Shown here: one piece after another, positions 42,676-50,009 of the stretch
Layout: each line of letters begins with the position of its first letter
Numbering within the stretch: the first letter of the stretch is position 1
DNA from: DASUPK01 sp963743575
GTDB lineage: Bacteria; Actinomycetota; Thermoleophilia; Solirubrobacterales; 70-9
Direction of reading: 5' to 3'
Length of the DNA: 64,000 nt
Assembly (NCBI GenBank): GCA_963743575.1
Contig: CAVUQC010000001.1
Location: 1 to 64,000 of the forward strand
Program-made: the position numbers and the translations under genes
The notes under the pieces: generated by a model
Told to the model about the DNA's origin: nothing
Seen by the model: the letters and a program-made list of their open reading frames with translations, nothing else
The model's database searches: none

Positions 42676-43962
42676 CTAGGCCGCCTTCGCCCGGGAACGG
42701 TTGCGTCGCCGGCGGTTGCGCGGCGGACGCGCGCTGTAGGTCCGCGGGCCTCCGTTGCCGGAGTGCTCGCCCTTGCGCTTGCCTCGCCCGTTGCCCTTGA
42801 AGCTCTTGCCGCTCGCTGATCCGTTGCCGGAGTGTTGGCGAGCGGCGTGCTCGAATCCGGGGCCTTCACTGAATTCACGGTGAAGGCCGAGGTCCGTCGC
42901 AATCTTTCGCATCTCGTGATGCTGATCGGGCAGGACGAAGCTGGCGGCGAGACCCGAGGCGCCCGCGCGGCCGGTGCGGCCGGTGCGGTGAACGTAGGTG
43001 TCGCGGTCTTCGGGAGCGTCGAAGTTGATCACGTGGGTGATCTCATCGACGTCGATGCCGCGCGAGGCGACATCGGTGGCGACCAGGGTGTCGATCTTGC
43101 CGAGCTCGAAGTCGGCGAGGGCCCGGCGGCGCTGACTCTGGGACTTGTTCCCGTGCATGGCAACCGCCCTGACCTTCTGGTTGCCGAGCTTCTTGACGAG
43201 GCGATCCGCCCCGCGCTTGGTCCGGACGAAGACCAGGGTCCGGCCACGCTCCTCACGGAGCTCGTTAACCAGCGCATCGACCTTGGCGTCGTGGCTGATG
43301 TGGAGGAACCGGTGCGTGGTCGCTGCCTTCTCGACCTTGGGCGCATGGACGTGACGTTTCGCGTCATGTGTGTACGCCGCGGCCAGCTTGCCTGCGGCTC
43401 CCTCGAGCGTCGCCGAGAAGAACAGCGTCTGGCGATCCGCCGGCATCTTCTTCACGATCCGGTCGACGGCGGGCTTGAAGCCCATGTCGAGCATCCGGTC
43501 GGCCTCGTCGAGGACGAGGATCGAGATCTGCTTGAGGTTGAAGGCGCCGCGGTCGAGCAGGTCCTCGAGGCGACCCGGGGTCGCCACGACGATGTGGGCC
43601 TGCGCCGCCTTATTCGCCTGTGCCGGGATTCCCACACCGCCGAAGACGGGCGCGATCTTCAGTGCGCGTGAATGAGCGATCGACCGAAGCTCATCGACGA
43701 TCTGCTCTGCAAGCTCGCGGGTGGGCGCCAGAACGAGGGCCGCGGGGCGGCGCGCGTCGGCCTGGATCCGCTCGACGATCGGGATGCCGAAGGCGAATGT
43801 CTTGCCCGATCCGGTCGGAGACTGGACGAGGACGTCCTCGCCTTTGAGGACGTCAGCGATGCAAAGCCTCTGCACCGCAAATGGTTCTTTGATGCCGCGC
43901 TCAGCGAGTGCGCCCAGGACTGGGCGAGACACGCCGAGATCGGCGAATGATTCGGATGACAT
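42676..43962 (-). CDS. DEAD-box RNA helicase
   Basis: This 428-residue helicase has the full motif set: Q motif (GIKEPFAVQRLC), I (SPTGSGKT), Ia (APTRELAEQ), II (DEAD in LVLDEADRMLDMG), III (SAT), IV (TLVFVRTKRGAD), V (VATDVASRGIDV) and VI (HRTGRTGRAG). A basic, Asn/Gly/Arg-rich tail from about residue 370 probably adds RNA affinity. It would act in ribosome assembly or RNA decay. The 180-bp upstream region has no gene and may be a regulatory leader. Confidence 0.93.
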   Translation of the reverse strand: MSSESFADLGVSRPVLGALAERGIKEPFAVQRLCIADVLKGEDVLVQSPTGSGKTFAFGIPIVERIQADARRPAALVLAPTRELAEQIVDELRSIAHSRALKIAPVFGGVGIPAQANKAAQAHIVVATPGRLEDLLDRGAFNLKQISILVLDEADRMLDMGFKPAVDRIVKKMPADRQTLFFSATLEGAAGKLAAAYTHDAKRHVHAPKVEKAATTHRFLHISHDAKVDALVNELREERGRTLVFVRTKRGADRLVKKLGNQKVRAVAMHGNKSQSQRRRALADFELGKIDTLVATDVASRGIDVDEITHVINFDAPEDRDTYVHRTGRTGRAGASGLAASFVLPDQHHEMRKIATDLGLHREFSEGPGFEHAARQHSGNGSASGKSFKGNGRGKRKGEHSGNGGPRTYSARPPRNRRRRNRSRAKAA

Positions 43963-44140
43963 GTGTTGCTACTCCTTATGTGCGTTGCGTTGGAGATCCT
44001 GTGACCCCAACTAACGGCGCATTCGGAGCGCAATGAGGGAGGAAACGGAACCTCTCGGGGACCCAAGTGGTCGACCCGACGTGGATCACGGTAGCAGGCC
44101 TCCCCTTCGGAACCGGTGATCCGCCCCCCGATGGGCCGAT

Positions 44141-44503
44141 TCAGGCAGGTCGCCGGGATTGCATCCCGAGGCGGACCCGCGCCTGCTGCACCGCCTTGAT
44201 CGAGGTGCGACATGCCTTGGCGATCCGGCTGTCCTCCTGCTCGGGGCGCCGCTTCATCTCGAACTCGATCCGGGCGCGCGACTCGATCTTCCCTCGCTCC
44301 TGGGCCGAGGTCGGCTCGTCGATGGCGGCCAGCGCCGCCTCACCCGCCCGCTCCCGCCGGCAGGCGAGGCAGTAGAGCTCATCGTCCTCCAGGCTCCAGG
44401 TCGCCGGCAGCTCCGGCCGCTCCACATCGGCCATCCAGCTGACGGTCACCTGGCAGCGCGCGCAGGTCCAATCGACAGCGGGCTTGACGCTCGTCTCGGC
44501 CAT
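44141..44503 (-). CDS. Zinc-ribbon protein with helical C-terminus
   Basis: This 120-residue protein has two Cys pairs, DWTCARCQVTVSW (residues about 11-23) and ELYCLACRRERAG (about 42-54), which form a zinc ribbon. A charged helical part follows, including AKACRTSIKAVQQARVRLGM, which looks like a small helix-turn-helix. It could bind nucleic acid; function is otherwise unknown. The ATG at 44,503 is preferred over the GTG at 44,509. Confidence 0.65.
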   Translation of the reverse strand: MAETSVKPAVDWTCARCQVTVSWMADVERPELPATWSLEDDELYCLACRRERAGEAALAAIDEPTSAQERGKIESRARIEFEMKRRPEQEDSRIAKACRTSIKAVQQARVRLGMQSRRPA

Positions 44504-44726
44504 ATCCACTCCACCTTCCGACCCTCTGGATGGATTCGCGCGAGGGAAGAGGGGGAGCCGTCGGGCGAATGCTCACCCTCCAGGGTACTCCGCCACCCCA
44601 CGGATCTTTTCGGCCTGGCCTACCAAGGCTTAACCGTCTCCTTGCCTGCCGATTCCCCGTCCCTGGGCATCTTCTTCAGCGCGCCGTCCAAGCTGCGGCC
44701 ACGACGTCCACCCAAGGAGGGAATTG

Positions 44727-44810
44727 ATGAGCACACTGATGAAGACGCTGCTGGCCGTGGCGGCCCAGGCCCCAACTGACCGGTCCCTAGGGGCCGTGGC
44801 CTCGCGGTGA
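44727..44810 (+). CDS. Putative 27-residue peptide with strong ribosome binding site
   Basis: AAGGAGGG lies 6 bases before the ATG at 44,727. The frame reads MSTLMKTLLAVAAQAPTDRS and ends LGAVASR before TGA at 44,810. The peptide is amphipathic at its start and has no close neighbour on the plus strand. Its 3' end overlaps the MFS gene by 24 bp. Nothing else is seen in the 44,504-44,726 gap. Translation is plausible but unproven. Confidence 0.35.
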   Translation: MSTLMKTLLAVAAQAPTDRSLGAVASR

Positions 44811-46256
44811 GTGGCCGGCGAGCAACAGGCGCCGCAGGTGCGGCGCATGCACTCGGCCCTGAATCAGGAACGCCGCGATCAGGAAACCGCCCACGGCGAT
44901 GGCGGCATCCAGCGTGAAGGCGGTCTGGATCCCGTCGATGAACCCGCTGCCGCTCTGGGCGCGGTCGCTGGCGCCGATGAAGACGGTGGTGGTCAGCCCC
45001 AGGCCGACCGAGCCGCCCGCAATCTGGAACATGTAGATGATCGCCCCGGCCAGGCTGCGCCGCGCCTCATCCACCGCCGTGACCCCGACCGTGGTGGCGG
45101 TCGGGTAGAAGAGCCCGATCCCCACGCCCAGCACAGCCATCCCGGGAACCAGCGCGCCGAGCGTCTCCTTGTCGGCCAGGAGGGCGATCAGCGCCGGGCC
45201 GAGGGCGATGCATGCTGAGCCCACGATCAGCAGCGGTTTCGCCCCGAAGCGGTTGTAGAGATTCCCCGCGGCGAAGGAGACCGCGGCGAAGGTCGCCATC
45301 ATCGGCAGCATCCCGGCGCCCGCGCCGATCGGCGAGTAGCCGAGCACGTTGATCATCAGCTGCGGCAGATAGAGCATCGACGCGAAGAAGACCGCCGACA
45401 TCATCAGGATCGCCCCGCAGGTGTAGGCGAAATCACGGTTTCGCATCACGTCGGGCGGGACGAGCGCATGGTCACCGGCGCGGCGCTCGGCGACGACGAA
45501 GCCCACGAGCAAGGCGACAGAGAGGGCGAGCAGCGCGATGATCCGCGGGTCCCCCCAGCCCCAGTCGATCACCTGATCGAAGGCGAGCAGAAGCGATACC
45601 AGCCCCACCGAGACGGTGACGATGCCCGCGTAGTCCATCCGAGTGTCCTCCGGCTCGGGATGGTCCGCCTTGATCTCGCGCATCGTGACGAACACCGCGA
45701 ATGCGGCGACCGGCAGGTTGAGGAAGAAGATCCAGCGCCAACTGAGCAGGTCGGTGAGCGCGCCACCGATCAGTGGGCCGGCCGCATTGCCGATCCCGGC
45801 GGCGCCGAGGATGAAGCCGCCGGCGAGGCCCGCACGCTCCTCGGGCAGGGCGGCGTACGTCATCCCGAGAATCGCCGGCCACATCAGTGCGCCGCCGACG
45901 CCCATCGCGACCCGGGTCGCGATCAGCCAGGCCTCGCTCTGCGCCGCGCCGCCCAGGACGGAGAAGAAGGCGAAGATCGCGGAGCCGATGAAGAATGAGC
46001 TCCGGCGGCCGAACAGATCGGCGATCCGGCCGCCCGTGACGATCAGGACCCCGAAGGTCAGGGCGTAGGCGTTGACGACCCACTGCGCGGTCGTCACGTC
46101 CGTCTTGAAGTCGTGCTCGATCTGGGGGATCGCGACGTTGATCGCGGAGAAGTCGTTCGCGATCACGAACACCGCGAAGCCCATGGCGATCAGCGCCAGC
46201 CAGGTGCCTCGATCGAGCGGCTGCGTGGTCCCCTCCACGGCGCCAACCCTAGCCAC
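44787..46256 (-). CDS. MFS transporter, DHA2 (EmrB/QacA) type
   Basis: This 489-residue protein has 14 predicted helices. The first carries FVIANDFSAINVAIPQIEHD, motif A is GGRIADLFGRRSSFFIG and the motif C region is GPLIGGALTDLLSWRWIFFL. It differs in sequence from the DHA2 gene at 36,277. In helix 1 the usual L-D-x-T-V-V-N-V-A is N-D-F-S-A-I-N-V-A, keeping the Asp. It is likely an efflux pump of unknown substrate. Translation starts at GTG 46,256. It is followed 15 bp upstream by the sulfotransferase fusion gene on the same strand. Confidence 0.86.
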   Translation of the reverse strand: MARVGAVEGTTQPLDRGTWLALIAMGFAVFVIANDFSAINVAIPQIEHDFKTDVTTAQWVVNAYALTFGVLIVTGGRIADLFGRRSSFFIGSAIFAFFSVLGGAAQSEAWLIATRVAMGVGGALMWPAILGMTYAALPEERAGLAGGFILGAAGIGNAAGPLIGGALTDLLSWRWIFFLNLPVAAFAVFVTMREIKADHPEPEDTRMDYAGIVTVSVGLVSLLLAFDQVIDWGWGDPRIIALLALSVALLVGFVVAERRAGDHALVPPDVMRNRDFAYTCGAILMMSAVFFASMLYLPQLMINVLGYSPIGAGAGMLPMMATFAAVSFAAGNLYNRFGAKPLLIVGSACIALGPALIALLADKETLGALVPGMAVLGVGIGLFYPTATTVGVTAVDEARRSLAGAIIYMFQIAGGSVGLGLTTTVFIGASDRAQSGSGFIDGIQTAFTLDAAIAVGGFLIAAFLIQGRVHAPHLRRLLLAGHSPRGHGP

Positions 46257-46271
46257 GCCCAGGGCGGAAAG

Positions 46272-48164
46272 CTACGAGACGACGGCCTCCGGAAGGACGA
46301 ACGAATTGATGGACGCGTCCGAGCCCTCCTCGGCTATCTCCGGGAAGCGAATCCCCGGCAGCAGCTTGACGTCGAAGACCTCCTGAACCAGCTCCTCGAA
46401 GCGCAGGAAGCCGGCGATCTGCCCGGTCTCAGGGTTGACGGCCCAGACGCCGCAGAGCCGCTCGTCCAACCGCTCCATCAGGGGCAGCCCGCCGAAGGTC
46501 GCCGTTTCCCGCACCTGTGAGAGGCCGACGAAGGCGAGTCCCCCGGCGAAGAACAGGCCGCGGGTGAATCCGGGGAGCTCGGCGACAGTCTCGACCGCGC
46601 CAGTCTCGAGGTCGGCGACGGAGATCGTCCCCTTGCCGGACTCGAGCACCCACATGCGCCCGTCGTGCCAGCGCGGGGAGTGCGGCATCGAGAGGCCCCG
46701 CAGCACCGTCTCGCCGCTCTCGATGTCGATCAGGACTCCCCCGCTCGCCTTGGTCTCGCGCCAGCCGCCCGCGACGTCCGTCTCGCCGAGCGCCGTCACG
46801 TAGCGGGGCTCATCGTCGATGACACAGAGGCCGTTCAGGTGGCAGCGATCCTCCGAGGTGAGCTGCGAGATGAAGGGCGGCTTCCAGCGCGGCACGAAGC
46901 TGTGCTCCGCGTCGAGCGTGGCCAGGCAGGAGAAGTTCGTCGCCACCATCCAGAGCTCCCCCTGGGCGAATTCGATCTCGTGGATCCGGATGTCCCCGGT
47001 GAAATGCTTGTTCCGCGGCAGAAAGCACGCGTCGTGCTTCCCCTGCGGCTCGACCTTGGGCGCCACGGCCGGGAAGTTCCGGTAGTCGAGCACCTCGGCG
47101 CGGGTACCAATCGCGATTCGGCCCGGAGCCACCGCGAGGCCCATCGGGCGGGGGAAGTCCCGGAAGTGTGTATTGAGCTGGCCGGCGTCGTGACGGGCGC
47201 AGATCAGCTTGCCGGTCTGGTAGGTGGAGACCAGCAGCGAGCTGCCGAGCTGGTTGAGGAACTCCGGGAAGGTCTGCGTGTAGACGCTGCGCAGCGGCGA
47301 GTCCGCCGGCGCCGACCACTTGGCGCTCCGCGGCGGGGTCGTGGGCCGGGCGAGCAGCTCCTTCGATCGCTCCGCGAGCCGCTCGGTCAGCGGCAGGAGC
47401 TCGCGAACCTCCTCCGGCGTCTCCTCCGCATCCTTATCTCCCGAGACCGCCAGCTGGTCACGGAGCGAGCGAAGGGGCCGGGTGACGTTCTCGGAGGCCT
47501 CGAAAGCCACGAACTCGCAGATCCGCTCGAGCTCGCGCTGAGGATCGTTGAGAAGCGTCTTGAAGTCGGTGACGCACCAGCGCTCCGGCGGCAGCGCCTC
47601 GAGGTCGTCGAGAAGCGTCCCGGTGAGCCGAAGCCACTGCTCGGTGACGATCTCCGGAAGCGGACGCCCGGCGAGCTCGCGCCAACCCGGCACCAGGGGG
47701 AGCGACCAGGGTCGGCCCTCCCATCCCGGCAGCTCCGCGTAGCTGACGCGGCGGCCACTCTCCCAGACCCGCAGCATGGCCGGGATGGTCTCGGTGGGGT
47801 CGCGGTGGATGTAGACGAACTGGGAGTCGGGCGCGACTCCCGCCAGGAAGGCGACCCGAAGCGCATTGCGCGGCTGGCCGTCCACCCAGCGCAGGCCGAA
47901 TGCATCTATTCCCGGCCGGTTGCCCGAGCTGTCGACCAGGTTGCTCTTCAGGGCGCCGCGCAGGTCTTCGACTGCGCGCGGCTGGATGTCCGCGGCGCTC
48001 AGCCTGTTGCTGTCCCACTCGCGGTTCTCGGGCTTGAGCTCGAAGATGCCGTCGAGGATCGGCGCGGATGCGCTGAACACGCCTGGCGCGCGGGCGAGCG
48101 AGCGGAAGAGCGCCGTGCCTCCCGATCGCGGCGGCGCAACCACGAATATCGGCCTCTCGATCAC
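46272..48164 (-). CDS. Sulfotransferase fused to a TIGR03032-type domain
   Basis: From the GTG at 48,164 the 630-residue protein starts VIERPIFVVAPPRSGGTALF, a 5'-phosphosulfate-binding loop. QFVYIHRDPTETIPAML follows as the 3'-phosphate-binding region of PAPS sulfotransferases, with the domain ending near residue 275. The second half (from about 285) reads FLNQLGSSLLVSTYQTGKLI, DACFLPRNKHFTGDIRIHEI, CHLNGLCVIDDEPRYVTALG and MPHSPRWHDGRMWVLESGKG, the six-bladed propeller-like TIGR03032 family. It probably sulfates a surface or secreted glycan or lipid. The fusion suggests the propeller recognises the acceptor. Confidence 0.8.
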   Translation of the reverse strand: MIERPIFVVAPPRSGGTALFRSLARAPGVFSASAPILDGIFELKPENREWDSNRLSAADIQPRAVEDLRGALKSNLVDSSGNRPGIDAFGLRWVDGQPRNALRVAFLAGVAPDSQFVYIHRDPTETIPAMLRVWESGRRVSYAELPGWEGRPWSLPLVPGWRELAGRPLPEIVTEQWLRLTGTLLDDLEALPPERWCVTDFKTLLNDPQRELERICEFVAFEASENVTRPLRSLRDQLAVSGDKDAEETPEEVRELLPLTERLAERSKELLARPTTPPRSAKWSAPADSPLRSVYTQTFPEFLNQLGSSLLVSTYQTGKLICARHDAGQLNTHFRDFPRPMGLAVAPGRIAIGTRAEVLDYRNFPAVAPKVEPQGKHDACFLPRNKHFTGDIRIHEIEFAQGELWMVATNFSCLATLDAEHSFVPRWKPPFISQLTSEDRCHLNGLCVIDDEPRYVTALGETDVAGGWRETKASGGVLIDIESGETVLRGLSMPHSPRWHDGRMWVLESGKGTISVADLETGAVETVAELPGFTRGLFFAGGLAFVGLSQVRETATFGGLPLMERLDERLCGVWAVNPETGQIAGFLRFEELVQEVFDVKLLPGIRFPEIAEEGSDASINSFVLPEAVVS

Positions 48165-48200
48165 GGCGGCAGTTTCGCATTTGACACGCGCAGGGCGCGG

Positions 48201-49079
48201 ATGATCCAATCACCGGGGATCCACTTCCAGCAGATGGGGAAAGCCGCCAACCACCCGCTGACCACACCGCTGCCGTTCGCAGCCCTGGTCGCGTGCGTGA
48301 TCGCCACCTTCCTGGCGCTGGACCATTTCGCCACGGCCGACGAGCAGCTCCTGCTGGGGGCGGCGACCTGGGGCATCCTGATCGCGTCCTGCGCCTTCCT
48401 CGACCGCGAGGACCGCGCGAGGGCGCTGCTCGTGGTGCTGGTCGCCACCTGCGCCGAGGTTCTGGGCTCGATCGTGATCGGCGCCTACACCTACCGGCTC
48501 GAGAACCTTCCCGCCTTCGTCCCGCCGGGTCACGGACTCGTCTTCCTTGCCGGACTTCGCATCAGCCAGTCGGCGCCGGTTCGCCGTCACGCACGAGCCT
48601 TCCTCTGGGCGGTGATCGGCCTGGTGGCGGCCTGGGGCATCGCCGGATTGGTCCTGCTCGGCCGCACGGACGCGCTCGGCGCGATCACCGGCGCGCTCCT
48701 GATCTGCGTGCTGCTCCGCGGACGGTCCGCGACCCTCTACGCGGGCGTCTTCCTGATGGTCGGCTTCCTCGAGATCTATGGCACCTCGGTCGGCGCCTGG
48801 CATTGGGCGGCGACCACTCCGGGGACGCCTCTTCCCGCCGGCAACCCACCGAGCGGGATCGCGGGGGCCTACGTCCTCTTCGACGTCGCGGCGATCGCGC
48901 TGGCTCCGCGCGTGCTGGCGGCATTCGACGCCTGCGCCGCATCCCGCTGCTCGGCTATCGGCGAGCGCCTGAATCAGTTCCCGGTGCCCGTAAGCGCCGC
49001 CTGTGCGTCGCCGCCGGGCGTCGCGGTCACGTGGAGCACTGAGGTGTATGGCTGGGGATTGGCGTTGCTGGTGGGCTGA
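48201..49079 (+). CDS. Polytopic membrane protein of unknown function
   Basis: From the ATG at 48,201 the 292 residues have about eight hydrophobic segments, from PLPFAALVACVIATFLALDH to GAYVLFDVAAIALAPRVLAA. Conserved-looking polar spots lie inside them (SIVIGAYTYRLENLPAFVPP, FLEIYGTSVGAWHWA). The Tyr/Trp/Glu cluster in helices 4 and 7 resembles carotenoid-modifying membrane enzymes, but this is only a resemblance. The last 35 residues overlap the convergent secreted-protein gene on the other strand. The ATG at 48,234 is an alternative start. Confidence 0.6.
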   Translation: MIQSPGIHFQQMGKAANHPLTTPLPFAALVACVIATFLALDHFATADEQLLLGAATWGILIASCAFLDREDRARALLVVLVATCAEVLGSIVIGAYTYRLENLPAFVPPGHGLVFLAGLRISQSAPVRRHARAFLWAVIGLVAAWGIAGLVLLGRTDALGAITGALLICVLLRGRSATLYAGVFLMVGFLEIYGTSVGAWHWAATTPGTPLPAGNPPSGIAGAYVLFDVAAIALAPRVLAAFDACAASRCSAIGERLNQFPVPVSAACASPPGVAVTWSTEVYGWGLALLVG

Positions 49080-49561
49080 AACTGAACGCTGACCGTGCAG
49101 GTACCCGCGGGGAGCAGTGCCACCGTGCAGGTGTTCGTGGTAACCGCAAAGCCAGGAGGATCGCCCGGAATCGGGTTGTTGACCTCGGTGATGGAGGCCG
49201 CGGGGACACCGCTGGTCGTGGTGCCCGTGTTGGTGACGGTGAACGCCTGAGGGGCGCTCTGGTCACCGTGCTGGGTGTCCGGGTAGGTGAAGTTGGCCGG
49301 GCTGATCGTCAGCGTCACCGTCGTCGCCGGGGGAGTGGTCACCGGCGGGGTGTCCGCCACGCACTTCTTCTTTTTCTTGCCGTTCTTCTTCTTGACGGTG
49401 ACCTTGTGGGTCCCCGCCGGGCAGACCTTCTTCTTCTTCTTCTTCTTCTTGGCCGCCGAAGCGCCCGGATCGCCGGGACCGGCCGAAGCCGATGTCGTCA
49501 GGCTGGCCAGCAGTCCTCCGATCAGCATCACGGATACGACGAGCGCAATTCGGTTTCTCAT
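48974..49561 (-). CDS. Secreted Ig-like (SPD-2/Hydin type) domain protein with poly-Lys stalk
   Basis: This 195-residue protein has a signal peptide (MRNRIALVVSVMLIGGLLAS ... SASAG) and a very basic stalk, AKKKKKKKKVCPAGTHKVTV then KKKNGKKKKKC. A Pro/Thr linker and one beta-sandwich domain follow: TLTISPANFTYPDTQHGDQS, FTVTNTGTTTSGVPA and CTVSVQFQPTS ending ALTGTGN. That is the choice-of-anchor/Hydin-like pattern. It likely sits in or on the cell wall. It overlaps the convergent membrane gene by 106 bp. Confidence 0.7.
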   Translation of the reverse strand: MRNRIALVVSVMLIGGLLASLTTSASAGPGDPGASAAKKKKKKKKVCPAGTHKVTVKKKNGKKKKKCVADTPPVTTPPATTVTLTISPANFTYPDTQHGDQSAPQAFTVTNTGTTTSGVPAASITEVNNPIPGDPPGFAVTTNTCTVALLPAGTCTVSVQFQPTSNANPQPYTSVLHVTATPGGDAQAALTGTGN

Positions 49562-49613
49562 GAACGCCTTTCTCCCATCGGCTGGCGCCCCAGGCTCCCC
49601 ACAGGCCAGCCGC

Positions 49614-49838
49614 CTAACGATCGATTGAAGGCGATCCTATGCGAGTCGAGGCATCGGGCGCAACACTCCGGCGGGCGCCGAGCAGCGAGGCGGCGGCGGC
49701 ACCCTCTGCCCTCGAGATCCGCTCGAGTTCGATCGAGGCTCCGTTGCGCCGTGCGCAGCGGGGACAGTGCCGGGGCGAAGTCAGGGGATTGCGGTCGAAC
49801 ATGGTCAGACCGCAGTTGGGACATCTGAGATAGGCCAT
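49614..49838 (-). CDS. Small zinc-ribbon protein
   Basis: The ATG at 49,838 gives MAYLRCPNCGLTMFDRNPLT and then SPRHCPRCARRNGASIELER, two CxxC knuckles 18 residues apart. The rest of the 74 residues is charged and low in complexity. Such single-ribbon proteins are common and of unknown function. It stands alone, with a 170-bp gap to dxs in which I see nothing. Confidence 0.6.
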   Translation of the reverse strand: MAYLRCPNCGLTMFDRNPLTSPRHCPRCARRNGASIELERISRAEGAAAASLLGARRSVAPDASTRIGSPSIDR

Positions 49839-50009
49839 CTTGCGCGCTCTCCTCCAGGGCTTGGACTTGCTGGGGCGGACCGGATCCATCCGATCTGCCT
49901 GCCCTGTCCCCCTGCTCGGCGCGCTGTGCAAGAGCTTCTCGCCGACACGGCGAGGGTACCCGAGTGAATGCGATGTGAAACGAACCCGGGTGTAGGCTCG
50001 GCCGAGGCG

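Noticed and set aside
46665..48200. N-terminal part of an 804-codon plus-strand frame
   Set aside because: It is antisense to the sulfotransferase fusion. Only the part from 48,201 onward has membrane-protein character.
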